From DATAEE01 sp036258175 (GTDB lineage: Bacteria; Acidobacteriota; Vicinamibacteria; Vicinamibacterales; 2-12-FULL-66-21): a stretch of DNA of 64,000 nucleotides. The first letter of the stretch is position 1. Each line of letters begins with the position of its first letter. Under the pieces are notes generated by a model. It was not told where the DNA came from. It was given only the letters and a program-made list of their open reading frames with translations, and ran no database searches. Below are positions 27,740 through 36,951 of the stretch, piece after piece. The position numbers and the translations under genes are program-made. The stretch spans positions 1 through 64,000 of the forward strand of contig DATAEE010000421.1 of NCBI GenBank assembly GCA_036258175.1, read 5' to 3'.

Positions 27740-28855
27740 CTAGATCCTCATCGGCATGATCACGTAGGTGTAGTCGTACCCCTCGGCGCCGACCGGTTTC
27801 ATGACGGCCTGGCTGGTCTCGTCCTTGAATTCCAGCGCCACTGAGTCGGTTTCGACGACGTTCAGGAAGTCGAGAACGTACTGGGCGTTGAAGCAAATCT
27901 GCAGCGCCGGGCCCGAGTACTCGACGACGATGAGCTCTTTCGCCTCGCCGAACTCGGGACTGCTCGAGGCAATCTCGACCTTGTTCGTATCGAGGTGAAA
28001 CTTCACCGCGCGCGACCGCTCGTTGGAGAGCAGCGCGACACGGCGGACCGCGCTGGTCAGCCGATCGCGATCGAATTCGACGTGTTTGTCATTCCCCTTC
28101 GGGATGACGCGCTCGAAGGCCGGGAACTGCCCGTCGATCATCCTCGAGATGAGAAGGCGCCCGCTGACGTCGAAAAATAGATGGTTCTCGCCGCGCTCGT
28201 ACTGGATGTCCCCTTCCCCTTCGGCGACGAGCCGGCTCAGCTCCGCGAGCGTCTTCCGGGGAAGAATCACACGGACTTCCCCTTCTTCCTTCCGTCCCTT
28301 CACCTTCTCGCGCGGCACCGTAATGAGCGCCAGGCGGTGGCCGTCGGTCGCGACGAGGCTCATGGAATCGGAACGCAGGATGAACAGGGCGCCGTTCAGG
28401 TAGTACCGCGTGTCCTCACCGGTGATCGCGAACTGCGTCCGCGAGACCATCTGGCGCACCGTCTCGCGGGGCAGCGTTGCGCTGTAGCTGCCCGAGCTCT
28501 CGGGGAGCGTCGGGAAGTCCTCACGCGGCAGCGTCTGCATCCGGGAGTCGAAGCGGTCGGCCGCCACCTTGACGCCATTCCGGTCTTCCTCGATGCGGAC
28601 GTCGGTGTCGGGCAGCGCTTTCACGATCTCGTAGAGTTTTTTCGCCGGCAGCGTCAGCGATCCGCCTTTCGAGACCGACGCCGTGCATTTGCTCCGCAAC
28701 CCGACCTCGAGATCGGTCGCCAGGAGCTTGACATGATCGCCAGTCGCCTCGATGAGCACGTTCGCAAGAATCGGAATCGTGTTCTTGCGCTCGACGATGC
28801 CCTGGAACAACTGGAGCTCGCGGAGCAGATCGTTCTTGCGGACGACTAGTTCCAT
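27740..28855 (-). CDS. dnaN: DNA polymerase III beta subunit (sliding clamp)
   Basis: DnaN forms the ring-shaped processivity clamp. The 371-residue product starts MELVVRKNDLLRELQLFQGI and shows TIPILANVLIEA. The later segments LVATDGHRLALITVP and FNAQYVLDFLNVV match the family, and the C-terminus ends YDYTYVIMPMRI. It lies in the canonical dnaA-dnaN-gyrB-gyrA order; a 275-bp A/T-rich gap with DnaA boxes separates it from dnaA. Confidence 0.96.
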   Translation of the reverse strand: MELVVRKNDLLRELQLFQGIVERKNTIPILANVLIEATGDHVKLLATDLEVGLRSKCTASVSKGGSLTLPAKKLYEIVKALPDTDVRIEEDRNGVKVAADRFDSRMQTLPREDFPTLPESSGSYSATLPRETVRQMVSRTQFAITGEDTRYYLNGALFILRSDSMSLVATDGHRLALITVPREKVKGRKEEGEVRVILPRKTLAELSRLVAEGEGDIQYERGENHLFFDVSGRLLISRMIDGQFPAFERVIPKGNDKHVEFDRDRLTSAVRRVALLSNERSRAVKFHLDTNKVEIASSSPEFGEAKELIVVEYSGPALQICFNAQYVLDFLNVVETDSVALEFKDETSQAVMKPVGAEGYDYTYVIMPMRI

Positions 28856-29130
28856 GCAGTGATGACCTCGTTGCTGGGGCGCGCGGGGCGCTTTGATCTC
28901 TTCAGAAGAATGGAGATCTTAGAGACTAGAAATTATAACAATTAAAAGGTGTTGTGGATATCTCAAAAATGGCCTGTTATTCCTTTTCTGTCAGTTATTT
29001 AGCCTGTGGGCGTTCCAGCCTGAACCGGGCGCTGTTTTTACGCTCCTTTCTGTGCTCAACCGGAGCCCCGGAAAGCTCGCACAATCCATCCTCAGCCGCA
29101 TTCTGATGCGGTTGTGGAAAACCCGCTTTC
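28856..29130. other. dnaA-dnaN intergenic region, candidate origin unwinding element with DnaA boxes
   Basis: This 275-bp gap holds the most A/T-rich stretch noticed in the window (about 28927-29003). DnaA-box-like 9-mers occur at 28953-28961 (TGTGGATAT, 8 of 9 to the reverse consensus) and 29113-29121 (TGTGGAAAA). A perfect TATAAT on the minus strand (28937-28932) is a likely dnaN -10, with the first box near its -35 position. A 6-bp hairpin (CCGCAT/ATGCGG, 29096-29111) lies downstream of dnaA. With the box cluster upstream of dnaA this suggests a bipartite oriC. Confidence 0.55.
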
Positions 29131-30480
29131 CTACCGGAAACTCTCGACGAAGTTGTTGATCAACGTGTTGAAATCTCCGTCGCGTTGCCGCAGATCTTGG
29201 ATCTTCCTGATCGAATGGATGACGGTCGAGTGATGCTTGCCGCCGAAGCTCTTTCCAATCTCCGGTAACGACGCGCTCGTCAGCATCTTGCAAAGATACA
29301 TCGCAATCTGCCGCGGCATCGCGATCGATTTCGAGTTGTTCCGTGATTTCAGGTCCACGATCTTCAGCTGATAGAAGTCCGACACGTATTTCTGAATCAT
29401 GTCGATCGTGACAGCCTTCTCTTCGTGGCTGAGGATTTTCTTCAGGACCTCCTGCGCGAGCGAGACGGAGATTTCGCGGCCGGTGAGCGACGCATATGCG
29501 ACGAGCCGGATGAGCGATCCCTCGAGTTCCCGGATGTTCGACTTGATTTTCGCTGCTATGTAAATCGCGACGTCGTCCGCCAGCGGGACGGCTTCTGCTT
29601 CGGCTTTTCGTTTGAGGATGGCGACCTTGGTTTCCAGGTCCGGAGGTTGGATGTCGGCGATCAGTCCCCATTCGAAACGGGAGCGCAGTCTTTCTTCGAG
29701 CGCCGGGATCTCGTGCGGCGGGCAATCGCTGCTCAAAACTATCTGTTTTTGCGAGTCGTACAGGGCATTGAACGTGTGGAAGAACTCGGTCTGGGTTCCC
29801 TCTTTTCCCGCCAGGAACTGGATGTCGTCGACGAGCAGCACGTCCACGCTCCGATAGCGTTCCCGGAAGTCGAGCACGCGGTCGTAGCGCACCGCGTTGA
29901 TCATCTCGTTCATGAAACGTTCGGAGGAAATGTAGGTGAGCGTCATCCCGCGTGCATGCTGCAGCACATAGTGCCCGATCGCGTGCATCAGGTGCGTCTT
30001 GCCGAGCCCCACTCCACCGTAAATGAACAACGGATTGTATGAGCGCGAGGGCGCCTCCGCGACCGCGCGACACGCCGCGTGCGCAAACTGGTTCGAGGGA
30101 CCGACGATGAAGGCGTCGAAGAGATACCGCGGATTCAAACCTGCTTGCGTGGTAACGGCTGGCGGCGCGGTGGGCGGCGGCAGCGCGGCAGACGCCGATG
30201 GTTCAGACGGAAGACCTTCGACGAGCAGCGGATCGTCGGGCGTGACAAACGCGATCGTCGCGCCCGAGCGATCCGACTCGGACAACGCTTCGTCGATCAC
30301 CGCCGCATAGTGTTTCGTGAGCCATTCGCGGAACAGCGCGTTCGGAACCCGCACCGTGATCCCGGCGCCATCGTCCTTGACGAACGACGTCGGCCGGAAC
30401 CAGGTCGTGAAGCTGTGATGATTAACCTTCCCCTCGATGCGGGAAAGGACCTGATCCCAGATGTTGCCGCCGCCTGTCAT
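29131..30480 (-). CDS. dnaA: chromosomal replication initiator protein DnaA
   Basis: DnaA binds DnaA boxes and opens the origin. Domain I lies at the N-terminus (IWDQVLSRIEGKVNHHSF), followed by a Pro/Ala-rich linker. The AAA+ domain has Walker A (GGVGLGKTHLMHAIG, about residues 149-163) and Walker B (VLLVDDIQFLAGKEG). The C-terminal DNA-binding domain carries GKSFGGKHHSTVIHSIRKI. ATG 30480 gives 449 residues; an earlier in-frame ATG would add 20 unconserved residues and run into the DnaA boxes. Confidence 0.97.
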   Translation of the reverse strand: MTGGGNIWDQVLSRIEGKVNHHSFTTWFRPTSFVKDDGAGITVRVPNALFREWLTKHYAAVIDEALSESDRSGATIAFVTPDDPLLVEGLPSEPSASAALPPPTAPPAVTTQAGLNPRYLFDAFIVGPSNQFAHAACRAVAEAPSRSYNPLFIYGGVGLGKTHLMHAIGHYVLQHARGMTLTYISSERFMNEMINAVRYDRVLDFRERYRSVDVLLVDDIQFLAGKEGTQTEFFHTFNALYDSQKQIVLSSDCPPHEIPALEERLRSRFEWGLIADIQPPDLETKVAILKRKAEAEAVPLADDVAIYIAAKIKSNIRELEGSLIRLVAYASLTGREISVSLAQEVLKKILSHEEKAVTIDMIQKYVSDFYQLKIVDLKSRNNSKSIAMPRQIAMYLCKMLTSASLPEIGKSFGGKHHSTVIHSIRKIQDLRQRDGDFNTLINNFVESFR

Positions 30481-30520
30481 TGCCGCCACTTTCGCCCCCG
30501 GCCGGGCGAAAACTCTGGGA

Positions 30521-30552
30521 TTTTCCACACCTTTTTCCACAGTTGTGGAAAT
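30521..30552. promoter_or_regulatory. cluster of three DnaA boxes upstream of dnaA
   Basis: TTTTCCACA occurs at 30521-30529 and 30533-30541 in direct orientation, and its inverted relative TGTGGAAAT at 30544-30552. The cluster lies 41-72 bp upstream of the dnaA start, between the divergent dnaA and rpmH genes. It can serve origin function and dnaA autoregulation. Confidence 0.7.
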
Positions 30553-30636
30553 CTTGGGGGGAGCCCCTATGGGCTACGTTAGAGACTCGGAGTTTGCGTT
30601 CAAAGAGACCGGCCACTCTAGCACACGCCCGCCCGG

Positions 30637-30665
30637 CTGACAAAGGCTGGGCAATCGGATACTAT
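30637..30665 (+). promoter_or_regulatory. rpmH operon promoter
   Basis: CTGACA (30637-30642), a 17-nt spacer and TACTAT (30660-30665) form a sigma-70-type promoter 37 nt upstream of rpmH. It would drive the rightward series rpmH-rnpA-yidD-yidC and beyond. Confidence 0.5.
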
Positions 30666-30702
30666 TTGGGTTTCTCTTCGGTTCCGATCGAGGTTCCATC
30701 GC

Positions 30703-30846
30703 ATGAAGCGCACGTTTCAACCCAACCGGCGGCACCGGAACCGTACGCACGGGTTCCTGGTCCGCATGAAGACCAAGAAAGGCCGCCAGGTACTCAAGCG
30801 GCGCCGGGCCAAAGGCCGGAAGCGCCTGACCGTCTCCTCGGAGTAA
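30703..30846 (+). CDS. rpmH: 50S ribosomal protein L34
   Basis: The 47-residue, very basic product begins MKRTFQPNRRHRNRTHGFLV and continues RMKTKKGRQVLKRRRAKGRK, which matches L34 throughout. It is a structural protein of the large subunit. Its place upstream of rnpA and beside dnaA is the classical order near bacterial origins. TAA lies at 30844-30846, and rnpA follows after 23 bp. Confidence 0.97.
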   Translation: MKRTFQPNRRHRNRTHGFLVRMKTKKGRQVLKRRRAKGRKRLTVSSE

Positions 30847-30869
30847 ATCGGCTTACGCCCGTCCGACCG

Positions 30870-31217
30870 ATGTCCGAGCGCCTCAGGCCGCCTGATCGCA
30901 TCCGTCGAAGGGCCGACTACTTACGTATCCAGAAGAAAGGCGCCCGGAGCCAGGGCCGCTTCCTGACGCTCATCGCCCTTCCGAACGAGACCGGGAATCC
31001 GCGCCTCGGCGTGACTGCGTCGAGGCGGCTCGGCGGCGCGGCCCGGCGCAACCGAGCTAAACGCTTGATTCGAGAGGTTTTCAGGCGAAACAAGCCGGCG
31101 GGTGGCGTCGATCTCGTGGTGATCCCGAAGCCGGAGCTCTTTGGGGCTTCTCTCGCGGCGCTTATCGAAGACTTTCGCGCAGCTCTACGACGTCATGCCG
31201 GCACCATTCGCTCCTGA
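30870..31217 (+). CDS. rnpA: ribonuclease P protein component
   Basis: RnpA assists the RNase P RNA in 5' maturation of tRNAs. ATG 30870 gives 115 residues starting MSERLRPPDRIRRRADYLRI. The family signature RRNRAKRLIREVFRRNK is present at about residues 68-84, preceded by LGVTASRRLGGA. It overlaps the yidD start by 23 bp. Confidence 0.93.
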   Translation: MSERLRPPDRIRRRADYLRIQKKGARSQGRFLTLIALPNETGNPRLGVTASRRLGGAARRNRAKRLIREVFRRNKPAGGVDLVVIPKPELFGASLAALIEDFRAALRRHAGTIRS

Positions 31218-31455
31218 TAACTCGGTTCCAGCGGTCGCCGCGCGGCAGCTCGTCCTTGCCGCAATACGTGGCTATCAACTCCTGTTTTCGCAACTATTTG
31301 CAGGATCGTGTCGCTTCCTGCCGAGCTGCTCTGCTTATGCCACTGAGGCGGTCGAGCGGCATGGTGTGATCAAAGGCGGATTTCTCGCCGTCAGACGGCT
31401 GGGACGCTGCCACCCCTTCTGCGCCGGCGGGCATGACCCCGTCCCCCTCGACTGA
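31195..31455 (+). CDS. yidD: membrane protein insertion efficiency factor YidD
   Basis: YidD is a small peripheral protein that helps YidC-dependent insertion. ATG 31195 gives 86 residues. The family pattern is clear: AIRGYQLLFSQLFAGSCRFL, then PSCSAYATEAVERHGVIKGG and RRLGRCHPFCAGGHDPVP, with the conserved cysteines. The start overlaps rnpA, and the stop overlaps the yidC start (TGATG). Confidence 0.93.
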   Translation: MPAPFAPDNSVPAVAARQLVLAAIRGYQLLFSQLFAGSCRFLPSCSAYATEAVERHGVIKGGFLAVRRLGRCHPFCAGGHDPVPLD

Positions 31456-33191
31456 TGGAAAAACGGGTTCTCCTCGCCATCTTCCTGTCCTTTCTGGTGC
31501 TCGTCGCCTACCAGAGCCTGATGCCGCCACCACCGGAACCGCAGACGGCGCGGCCGTCCGGGAAACCGTCACAGGCACCTTCGACCGGCGCCAAGCCGAC
31601 GTCGCCTCCGGCGCCCGTCGCACCCGCGGCCCCCTCGACTTTCGCCCAGCCGCTCGTCGCGGGCGACGCGGAACGGGACGTTGTCGTGGAAACCCCGATG
31701 GTGGCGGCGACGTTCAACACTCGCGAGGCGGTCCTGAAGAGCTGGCGACTGAAACGCTATAACGACGGTGCCGGTCAGCCTCTGGAGCTCGTCCCCCACG
31801 ATCTTCCGGCGGACGCCGAGCGCGTGTTCGCGCTCACCCTTCTCGATCAGCAGGACTCGGCGCTCGTGGCGCGGGCGATCTTTCGTCCGAGCGTGCAGGC
31901 TCTCGAGGTCACGAAAGATCCGCAGACGATCGCCTTCGAGTACCGGGACGCCAGCGGACTCGGAGTCACGAAGTCTTTCACGTTCGATCCCGCGCAGCCG
32001 TACGTCGTGTCGTTCACCGTGCGCGCGGAGCGATCGGGAAAATCGCTCGACCCGGTCGTGCACCTGGGCGCCATGGGGCCAGCTGGCCATTCAGGCAGCT
32101 CGACATCGTACGTCGCGCCGGCGCGCGCCATCATCGCGAAGGATGGCGACGTCGAACGAATCGGCGTCAAGGATCTCGCAAAGCCGGAAAAAGCAGTACA
32201 CAACGGCGTGTTCCCGTTCGCCGGTGCAGACGAGCATTACTTCATTTCGGCGCTCATCCGCCCGGAGGAGCAGCTCCGCGTCGAGTACCGGCCCGTGACC
32301 GGCTCCACTACCGGCGATCAGCCGGCCCGTCAGCTCGTCGCGTACAGCGCGCGCTTCGCGGCGGCACCGTCGAACAAGCGTCTGTTCCTCGGACCGAAAG
32401 ACTTCGACCAGCTTCAGGCCGTAGATCCGTTCTTCGTTCGAGCGATCGACTTCGGAATGTTCCGGATCCTCGTCGTCCCGCTGCTCAACGCGCTGAAGTG
32501 GATCAACGCCTGGGCCGGCAACTACGGTCTGTCGATCATCACCCTTACGGTTCTGATCAACGCGGCAATGTTCCCGCTCCGGCACAAGAGCGTCGTCTCG
32601 ATGCGGAAGATGCAGGAGATTCAGCCCGAGGTGAAGGCGATACAGGATCGCTACGCAAAGCTGAAGATGAGCGATCCCGCGCGTCAGAAGATGAACGTCG
32701 AGCTGATGAATCTGTACCGCGAGAAGGGAGCAAACCCGGCGAGCGGATGCATCCCGATGCTGCTCACCTTCCCGGTGCTGATCGCGTTTTACTCACTGTT
32801 GTCGGTTGCCATCGAGCTCCGCGGCGCGCCGTTCGCCGGCTGGATAAGAGATTTGTCGCAGCCCGACCCGCTCTACATCACGCCGATCCTCATGGGCGTG
32901 ACGATGGTGTGGCAGCAGAAGTTGACGCCGATGACCACGGCCGATCCCGTCCAGCAGAAGATGATGATGTTCATGCCGGTGATGTTCACCGTTTTCTTCC
33001 TCTGGGCGCCGAGTGGGCTCGTTCTGTACTGGTTTGTCAGTAACGTCTGGGCCATCGGCCAGCAACTGGTGACGAACCGTATCATCGGCCCGCCGCGGGT
33101 GCATGCGGTTCGCCCGGCGGCGGAGCGCCGCGTAAAACGAGTCGGCGGCAGCAAGACGGATCAGGCCGAAAGCGGAGGGCGCGCCTCGTAG
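31455..33191 (+). CDS. yidC: membrane protein insertase YidC
   Basis: YidC inserts and folds inner-membrane proteins. The 578-residue product has an N-terminal anchor (LLAIFLSFLVLVAYQSL), a Pro/Ala-rich linker and the large periplasmic domain found in diderm bacteria. The conserved C-terminal core begins around residue 340 (FRILVVPLLNALKWIN; NYGLSIITLTVLINAAMFPL; MFMPVMFTVFFLWAPSGL). The tail is basic. Its length supports a Gram-negative-type envelope. Confidence 0.95.
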   Translation: MEKRVLLAIFLSFLVLVAYQSLMPPPPEPQTARPSGKPSQAPSTGAKPTSPPAPVAPAAPSTFAQPLVAGDAERDVVVETPMVAATFNTREAVLKSWRLKRYNDGAGQPLELVPHDLPADAERVFALTLLDQQDSALVARAIFRPSVQALEVTKDPQTIAFEYRDASGLGVTKSFTFDPAQPYVVSFTVRAERSGKSLDPVVHLGAMGPAGHSGSSTSYVAPARAIIAKDGDVERIGVKDLAKPEKAVHNGVFPFAGADEHYFISALIRPEEQLRVEYRPVTGSTTGDQPARQLVAYSARFAAAPSNKRLFLGPKDFDQLQAVDPFFVRAIDFGMFRILVVPLLNALKWINAWAGNYGLSIITLTVLINAAMFPLRHKSVVSMRKMQEIQPEVKAIQDRYAKLKMSDPARQKMNVELMNLYREKGANPASGCIPMLLTFPVLIAFYSLLSVAIELRGAPFAGWIRDLSQPDPLYITPILMGVTMVWQQKLTPMTTADPVQQKMMMFMPVMFTVFFLWAPSGLVLYWFVSNVWAIGQQLVTNRIIGPPRVHAVRPAAERRVKRVGGSKTDQAESGGRAS

Positions 33192-33198
33192 GACGCCG

Positions 33199-33651
33199 GT
33201 GACTATGACAGAGCACGCGAAAGTGACCGAGTTCGTGCGGAAGGTCGTCGAGGCCATGGGTCTGTCGCTCGACGTGAAAGCGGAGCAGGAAGCCGACAAC
33301 GTTCGAGTGAATCTCGAGGGCCCTGGCGGCGAGTTGCTCCTGCGCCGGAAGGGCGAGGCGCTCGATGCGCTGCAGCACGTCGTCAACACGACGTTCCGCC
33401 GCGACGGCGTGGAGCGGCATTACACGGTCGACTGCCTCGGCTTCCGAAAGGCGAAGGATGCCGAGCTGCGTGAGATGACCCGCTTCATGATCGAGAAAAC
33501 AAAGACGAGCGGACTCGCGCAGGAAATCGGTCCTCTCAATCCGTACGCGCGGAGGCTCGTGCACCTCACGGTCGCGGAAGATCCTCAGGTGACGTCGGAA
33601 AGCATCGGCGACGCCTTCCTGAAGACGGTCATCATTTCGTTGAAACGGTAG
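33199..33651 (+). CDS. khpB: KH-R3H RNA-binding protein (Jag/KhpB family)
   Basis: The 150-residue protein has a KH-like segment (GELLLRRKGEALDALQHVVN) followed by an R3H domain (NPYARRLVHLTVAEDPQVTS). Jag/KhpB proteins bind RNA and, with KhpA, affect cell elongation and division. The N-terminal Jag_N domain of Gram-positive members is missing, as is usual outside Firmicutes. The start is GTG 33199 or ATG 33205, just after yidC. Confidence 0.88.
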   Translation: MTMTEHAKVTEFVRKVVEAMGLSLDVKAEQEADNVRVNLEGPGGELLLRRKGEALDALQHVVNTTFRRDGVERHYTVDCLGFRKAKDAELREMTRFMIEKTKTSGLAQEIGPLNPYARRLVHLTVAEDPQVTSESIGDAFLKTVIISLKR

Positions 33652-33712
33652 GAGGCCGGGTGTCGGAGGCCGGACACTTCCGGCACCCGGTCCCTGGCCT
33701 CAGGCCTCCAAG
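33652..33712. repeat. G+C-rich hairpin between khpB and mnmE
   Basis: The 61-bp gap can fold into a long imperfect stem: GAGGCC near its start pairs with GGCCTC near its end, with inner pairings GGGTG/CACCC and CGG/CCG. No T-run follows, so it is more likely a REP-like element or processing/pausing site than a terminator. Confidence 0.35.
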
Positions 33713-35062
33713 ATGTTCACCACCGACGACACCATCGTCGCCATCGCGACGCCGCCCGGCCGGGGAGGTATCGGCGTCGTGCGTGTCAGTGGAACGAACG
33801 CGAAGACGATCGGCAGCCGGCTGCTCGAACGCGGCGAGCTCCAGCCGCGCCGCGCGACGTTCACGCGTGCGCTCGATGCCGACGGCGTCGCGATCGATCA
33901 AGTCGTCGCGACGCTCTTCTCGGCTCCGGCCTCCTACACCGGTGAAGACGTCGTCGAAATCAGCGCGCACGGCAGTCCGCTTCTGCTGACGACGATCGTC
34001 CGCGCAGCCATCGCGGCGGGCGCGCGCCATGCGGAGCCCGGCGAATTCACGCTTCGCGCGTTTCTCAACGGCCGCCTCACGCTCGCGCAGGCGGAGGCGG
34101 TCGCCGACCTCGTCGATGCGTCGACGGTCACGCAGGCGCGAGCGGCGTTCGATCAACTCGATGGCACGCTGACCGAAGCCATCGCGCGAATCGATCGCGC
34201 GCTTCTCGATCTCACGGCGCGCCTGGAGGCTTCGCTGGATTTTCCGGACGAGGGTTATCGCTTCATCACGCGGGAAGAAGCGGCCGTCGCAATAAAGGAC
34301 GTCATTAATAGCCTCACGACGCTTCTGCGCGATGCGGCGCGCGGCCGCCCCGTCCGCGAAGGCCGCCAGGTCACTATCTGCGGCAGGCCGAATGTAGGCA
34401 AGTCTAGTCTTTTCAATCATTTAGTTGGATTTGATCGCGCGATAGTCACAGCGGATCCCGGGACGACTCGAGACGCCGTCGGCGAGACCGTCTCAATTGC
34501 CGGAGTGCCCGTCCGTCTGATCGACACGGCGGGACTTCGCACCGCGTCGGACGAAGCGGAAAGTGAAGGCGTCCGGCGCGCGCGCCGCGCCAGTGACACG
34601 GCCGATGTCGTCGTCGTGATGCTCGACAGATCGCGGGCGCTCGACGACAGCGACCGCGAGTTGATGTCGATCACGGCAACACGCCCTCACGTCCTCGTCG
34701 CGAACAAGACCGATCTCCCGCCAGCGTGGACCGCCGACAGTGCGTGCGTTGCGCCGGTCGAGCTTTCGCTTGCGACGCGCGAAGGACTGGACGACGTCCG
34801 TCGCGCGATCGGTGAGGCGATCCTCGGCTGCGATGAAGGTCGCGAGATACCGGCGGTAACTAACGTGCGGCACGTCGCGCTACTGCAGCGCGCGCAGGAA
34901 TCGCTGTCTCGCGCGCAGGATGGGGCGGCTGCCGGCGCGCCAGAAGAGATCGTGCTCGTCGATCTGTCGAGCGCCCGCGCCGCTCTGGAAGAAATCACCG
35001 GTAAGCGAACGTCGGAGGACGTGCTGCGCCACATCTTCGCGACGTTCTGCGTGGGGAAATAG
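33713..35062 (+). CDS. mnmE: tRNA uridine-5-carboxymethylaminomethyl modification GTPase
   Basis: MnmE and MnmG together modify the wobble uridine of certain tRNAs. The N-terminal folate-binding domain begins TIVAIATPPGRGGIGVVRVS and has the conserved HGSPLL and EFTLRAFLNGRLTLAQAEAV. The inserted G domain has GRPNVGKSSLFNHLVG, DPGTTRDAVGE and DTAGLR. The C-terminus ends FCVGK, where CIGK is usual; the catalytic Cys is retained. The length of 449 is normal. Confidence 0.95.
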   Translation: MFTTDDTIVAIATPPGRGGIGVVRVSGTNAKTIGSRLLERGELQPRRATFTRALDADGVAIDQVVATLFSAPASYTGEDVVEISAHGSPLLLTTIVRAAIAAGARHAEPGEFTLRAFLNGRLTLAQAEAVADLVDASTVTQARAAFDQLDGTLTEAIARIDRALLDLTARLEASLDFPDEGYRFITREEAAVAIKDVINSLTTLLRDAARGRPVREGRQVTICGRPNVGKSSLFNHLVGFDRAIVTADPGTTRDAVGETVSIAGVPVRLIDTAGLRTASDEAESEGVRRARRASDTADVVVVMLDRSRALDDSDRELMSITATRPHVLVANKTDLPPAWTADSACVAPVELSLATREGLDDVRRAIGEAILGCDEGREIPAVTNVRHVALLQRAQESLSRAQDGAAAGAPEEIVLVDLSSARAALEEITGKRTSEDVLRHIFATFCVGK

Positions 35063-35100
35063 AAAGATGCGGCCTCGCTCAATCTCCGCGAGCTGACTCC

Positions 35101-36951
35101 ATGCGCTTCGACGTCATCGTGATCGGCGCCGGCCACGCGGGCTGCGAAGCGGCCTGGGCGGCGGCTCGCATCGGCTGCCGCGTGGCGATCTGCACTATCT
35201 CGCGCGAAACCGTTGCGCTCATGCCCTGCAACCCGGCGATCGGAGGCACCGCGAAGGGTCATCTGGTGCGGGAGATCGATGCGCTCGGCGGCTTGATGGG
35301 TCGCGCGATCGACGCGACCGGTTTGCAGTTCAAGATTCTCAACCGAAGCCGTGGACCAGCCGTCTGGTCGCCGCGCGCGCAAGCGGACAAGAAGCGCTAC
35401 GCCGGCTGGATGCGGGACGTGCTCGACGCAGAACCGAAGATTGATTGGATCATCGGGATGGCGGCGCAGATCATCGTGGACCGTGGACGCGTCCGTCAGC
35501 TTTGGCTGGAGGATGGCCGGACGTTCTTCACGGACGCGATTGTCGTGACCACCGGTACGTTTCTAAATGGTCTGATCCATGTCGGCCGGGAACGGCGCGC
35601 CGCCGGCCGCGTCGGCGAGCCACCGTCGCGCGCGCTCGCCGACTCGCTCGCATCTTTCGGGTTTCGCATGGGGCGCCTGAAGACCGGGACGCCGCCCCGC
35701 CTCCGTCGCGGCAGCATCGACTTCTCGCGGTTTCGCGAGGAGCGAGGGGACGATCCGATCACGCCGTTCTCGTTCATGTCCGGAACGATCGAACGCGATC
35801 AGATTGCCTGTCATCTTCTCCACACGACCCCGCGCGTTCACGAGATCGTGCGCGAGCGAATCGCCGACTCGCCGCTCTACAACGGGCAGATCCGTGGAAT
35901 CGGGCCACGTTACTGCCCGTCGCTCGAAGACAAGATCATGCGATTCCCCGATCGCGAGCGGCACCAGATCTTCCTCGAGCCGGAAGGTCTCGACGCCGAG
36001 GAGATTTACGTCAACGGTTTCTCCACCAGTCTGCCGCGCGATGCGCAGCTCGCCTTGATCCACGCGCTGCCCGGCCTCGAAGACGCCGAGATGCTCCGTC
36101 CGGGTTACGCCGTCGAGTACGACTTCATCCAGCCGACCGAGCTTCGACCGACGCTGGAGACCAAGCGGGTTCCTGGACTTTATTTCGCGGGACAGCTCAA
36201 TGGGACGTCCGGGTACGAGGAAGCCGCAGCCCAGGGTCTTCTGGCCGGCGTGAACGCGGCGACGAAGGTGGGCGGCGGCGATCCGCTGATCCTCCGCCGC
36301 GACGAAGCCTACGCCGGGATTCTCGTCGACGATCTGACGACGCGGGGCTGCCTCGAGCCGTACCGGATGTTCACGTCACGCGCGGAGCACCGCCTGCTGC
36401 TGCGAATTGACAACGCGGACCTGCGGCTCACACCACGCGGCCGGGCAATGGGGACTGTGGACGATGCGCGCTGGGAAACGTTCGCGCTGCGGCGCGCGAG
36501 ACTCGAGAGAAACAGGGAAAATCTGGAGACGTCGTTCGTCCGCACAATATCCGGAGCTCGGGTTCCCGCTGCCGTTGCGCTGCGGCAGCCTGAGGTACAG
36601 CTGAGCGACCTCCTCGCGCACGGAGACGTGCAGCTAGATCTCGCGCCTGAGAGTGCGCAACTCGACGTCGCCAGCCTCGAAACAGATATCAAGTACGAGG
36701 GGTATCTTCGCAAGCAGCTGTCGGAGGTTGCGCGGTCCGCCAGGTTCGAGCGCCGCGATATCCCGGACGACATCGAGTTCGAGCGAATCCCGGGACTTTC
36801 GCGCGAGGCGGTTCAGCGCCTCCAAGAGGTCCGGCCCGCGACAGTCGGTCAGGCCGGCCGAATCCCGGGGTTCACGCCGGCGGCTGTTGCCGTACTGGCG
36901 GCTTATGTGGAACGGCGGGAAAGAACGCCACCTGATGATCAACGCGCGTGA
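35101..36951 (+). CDS. mnmG: tRNA uridine-5-carboxymethylaminomethyl modification enzyme MnmG
   Basis: MnmG is the FAD-dependent partner of MnmE. The N-terminal Rossmann motif is VIGAGHAGCEAAWAAARIG. CNPAIGGTAKGHLVREIDAL and RPGYAVEYDF are family signatures, and GLYFAGQLNGTSGYEEAAAQ lies in the FAD site region. At 616 residues it is complete. Its end overlaps the rsmG start by 17 bp, so the downstream gene is probably coupled. Confidence 0.96.
   Translation: MRFDVIVIGAGHAGCEAAWAAARIGCRVAICTISRETVALMPCNPAIGGTAKGHLVREIDALGGLMGRAIDATGLQFKILNRSRGPAVWSPRAQADKKRYAGWMRDVLDAEPKIDWIIGMAAQIIVDRGRVRQLWLEDGRTFFTDAIVVTTGTFLNGLIHVGRERRAAGRVGEPPSRALADSLASFGFRMGRLKTGTPPRLRRGSIDFSRFREERGDDPITPFSFMSGTIERDQIACHLLHTTPRVHEIVRERIADSPLYNGQIRGIGPRYCPSLEDKIMRFPDRERHQIFLEPEGLDAEEIYVNGFSTSLPRDAQLALIHALPGLEDAEMLRPGYAVEYDFIQPTELRPTLETKRVPGLYFAGQLNGTSGYEEAAAQGLLAGVNAATKVGGGDPLILRRDEAYAGILVDDLTTRGCLEPYRMFTSRAEHRLLLRIDNADLRLTPRGRAMGTVDDARWETFALRRARLERNRENLETSFVRTISGARVPAAVALRQPEVQLSDLLAHGDVQLDLAPESAQLDVASLETDIKYEGYLRKQLSEVARSARFERRDIPDDIEFERIPGLSREAVQRLQEVRPATVGQAGRIPGFTPAAVAVLAAYVERRERTPPDDQRA

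Noticed and set aside
33652..33712. Terminator after khpB
   Set aside because: The stem is strong but has no following U-tract, and mnmE begins directly after it on the same strand, so read-through is more likely.
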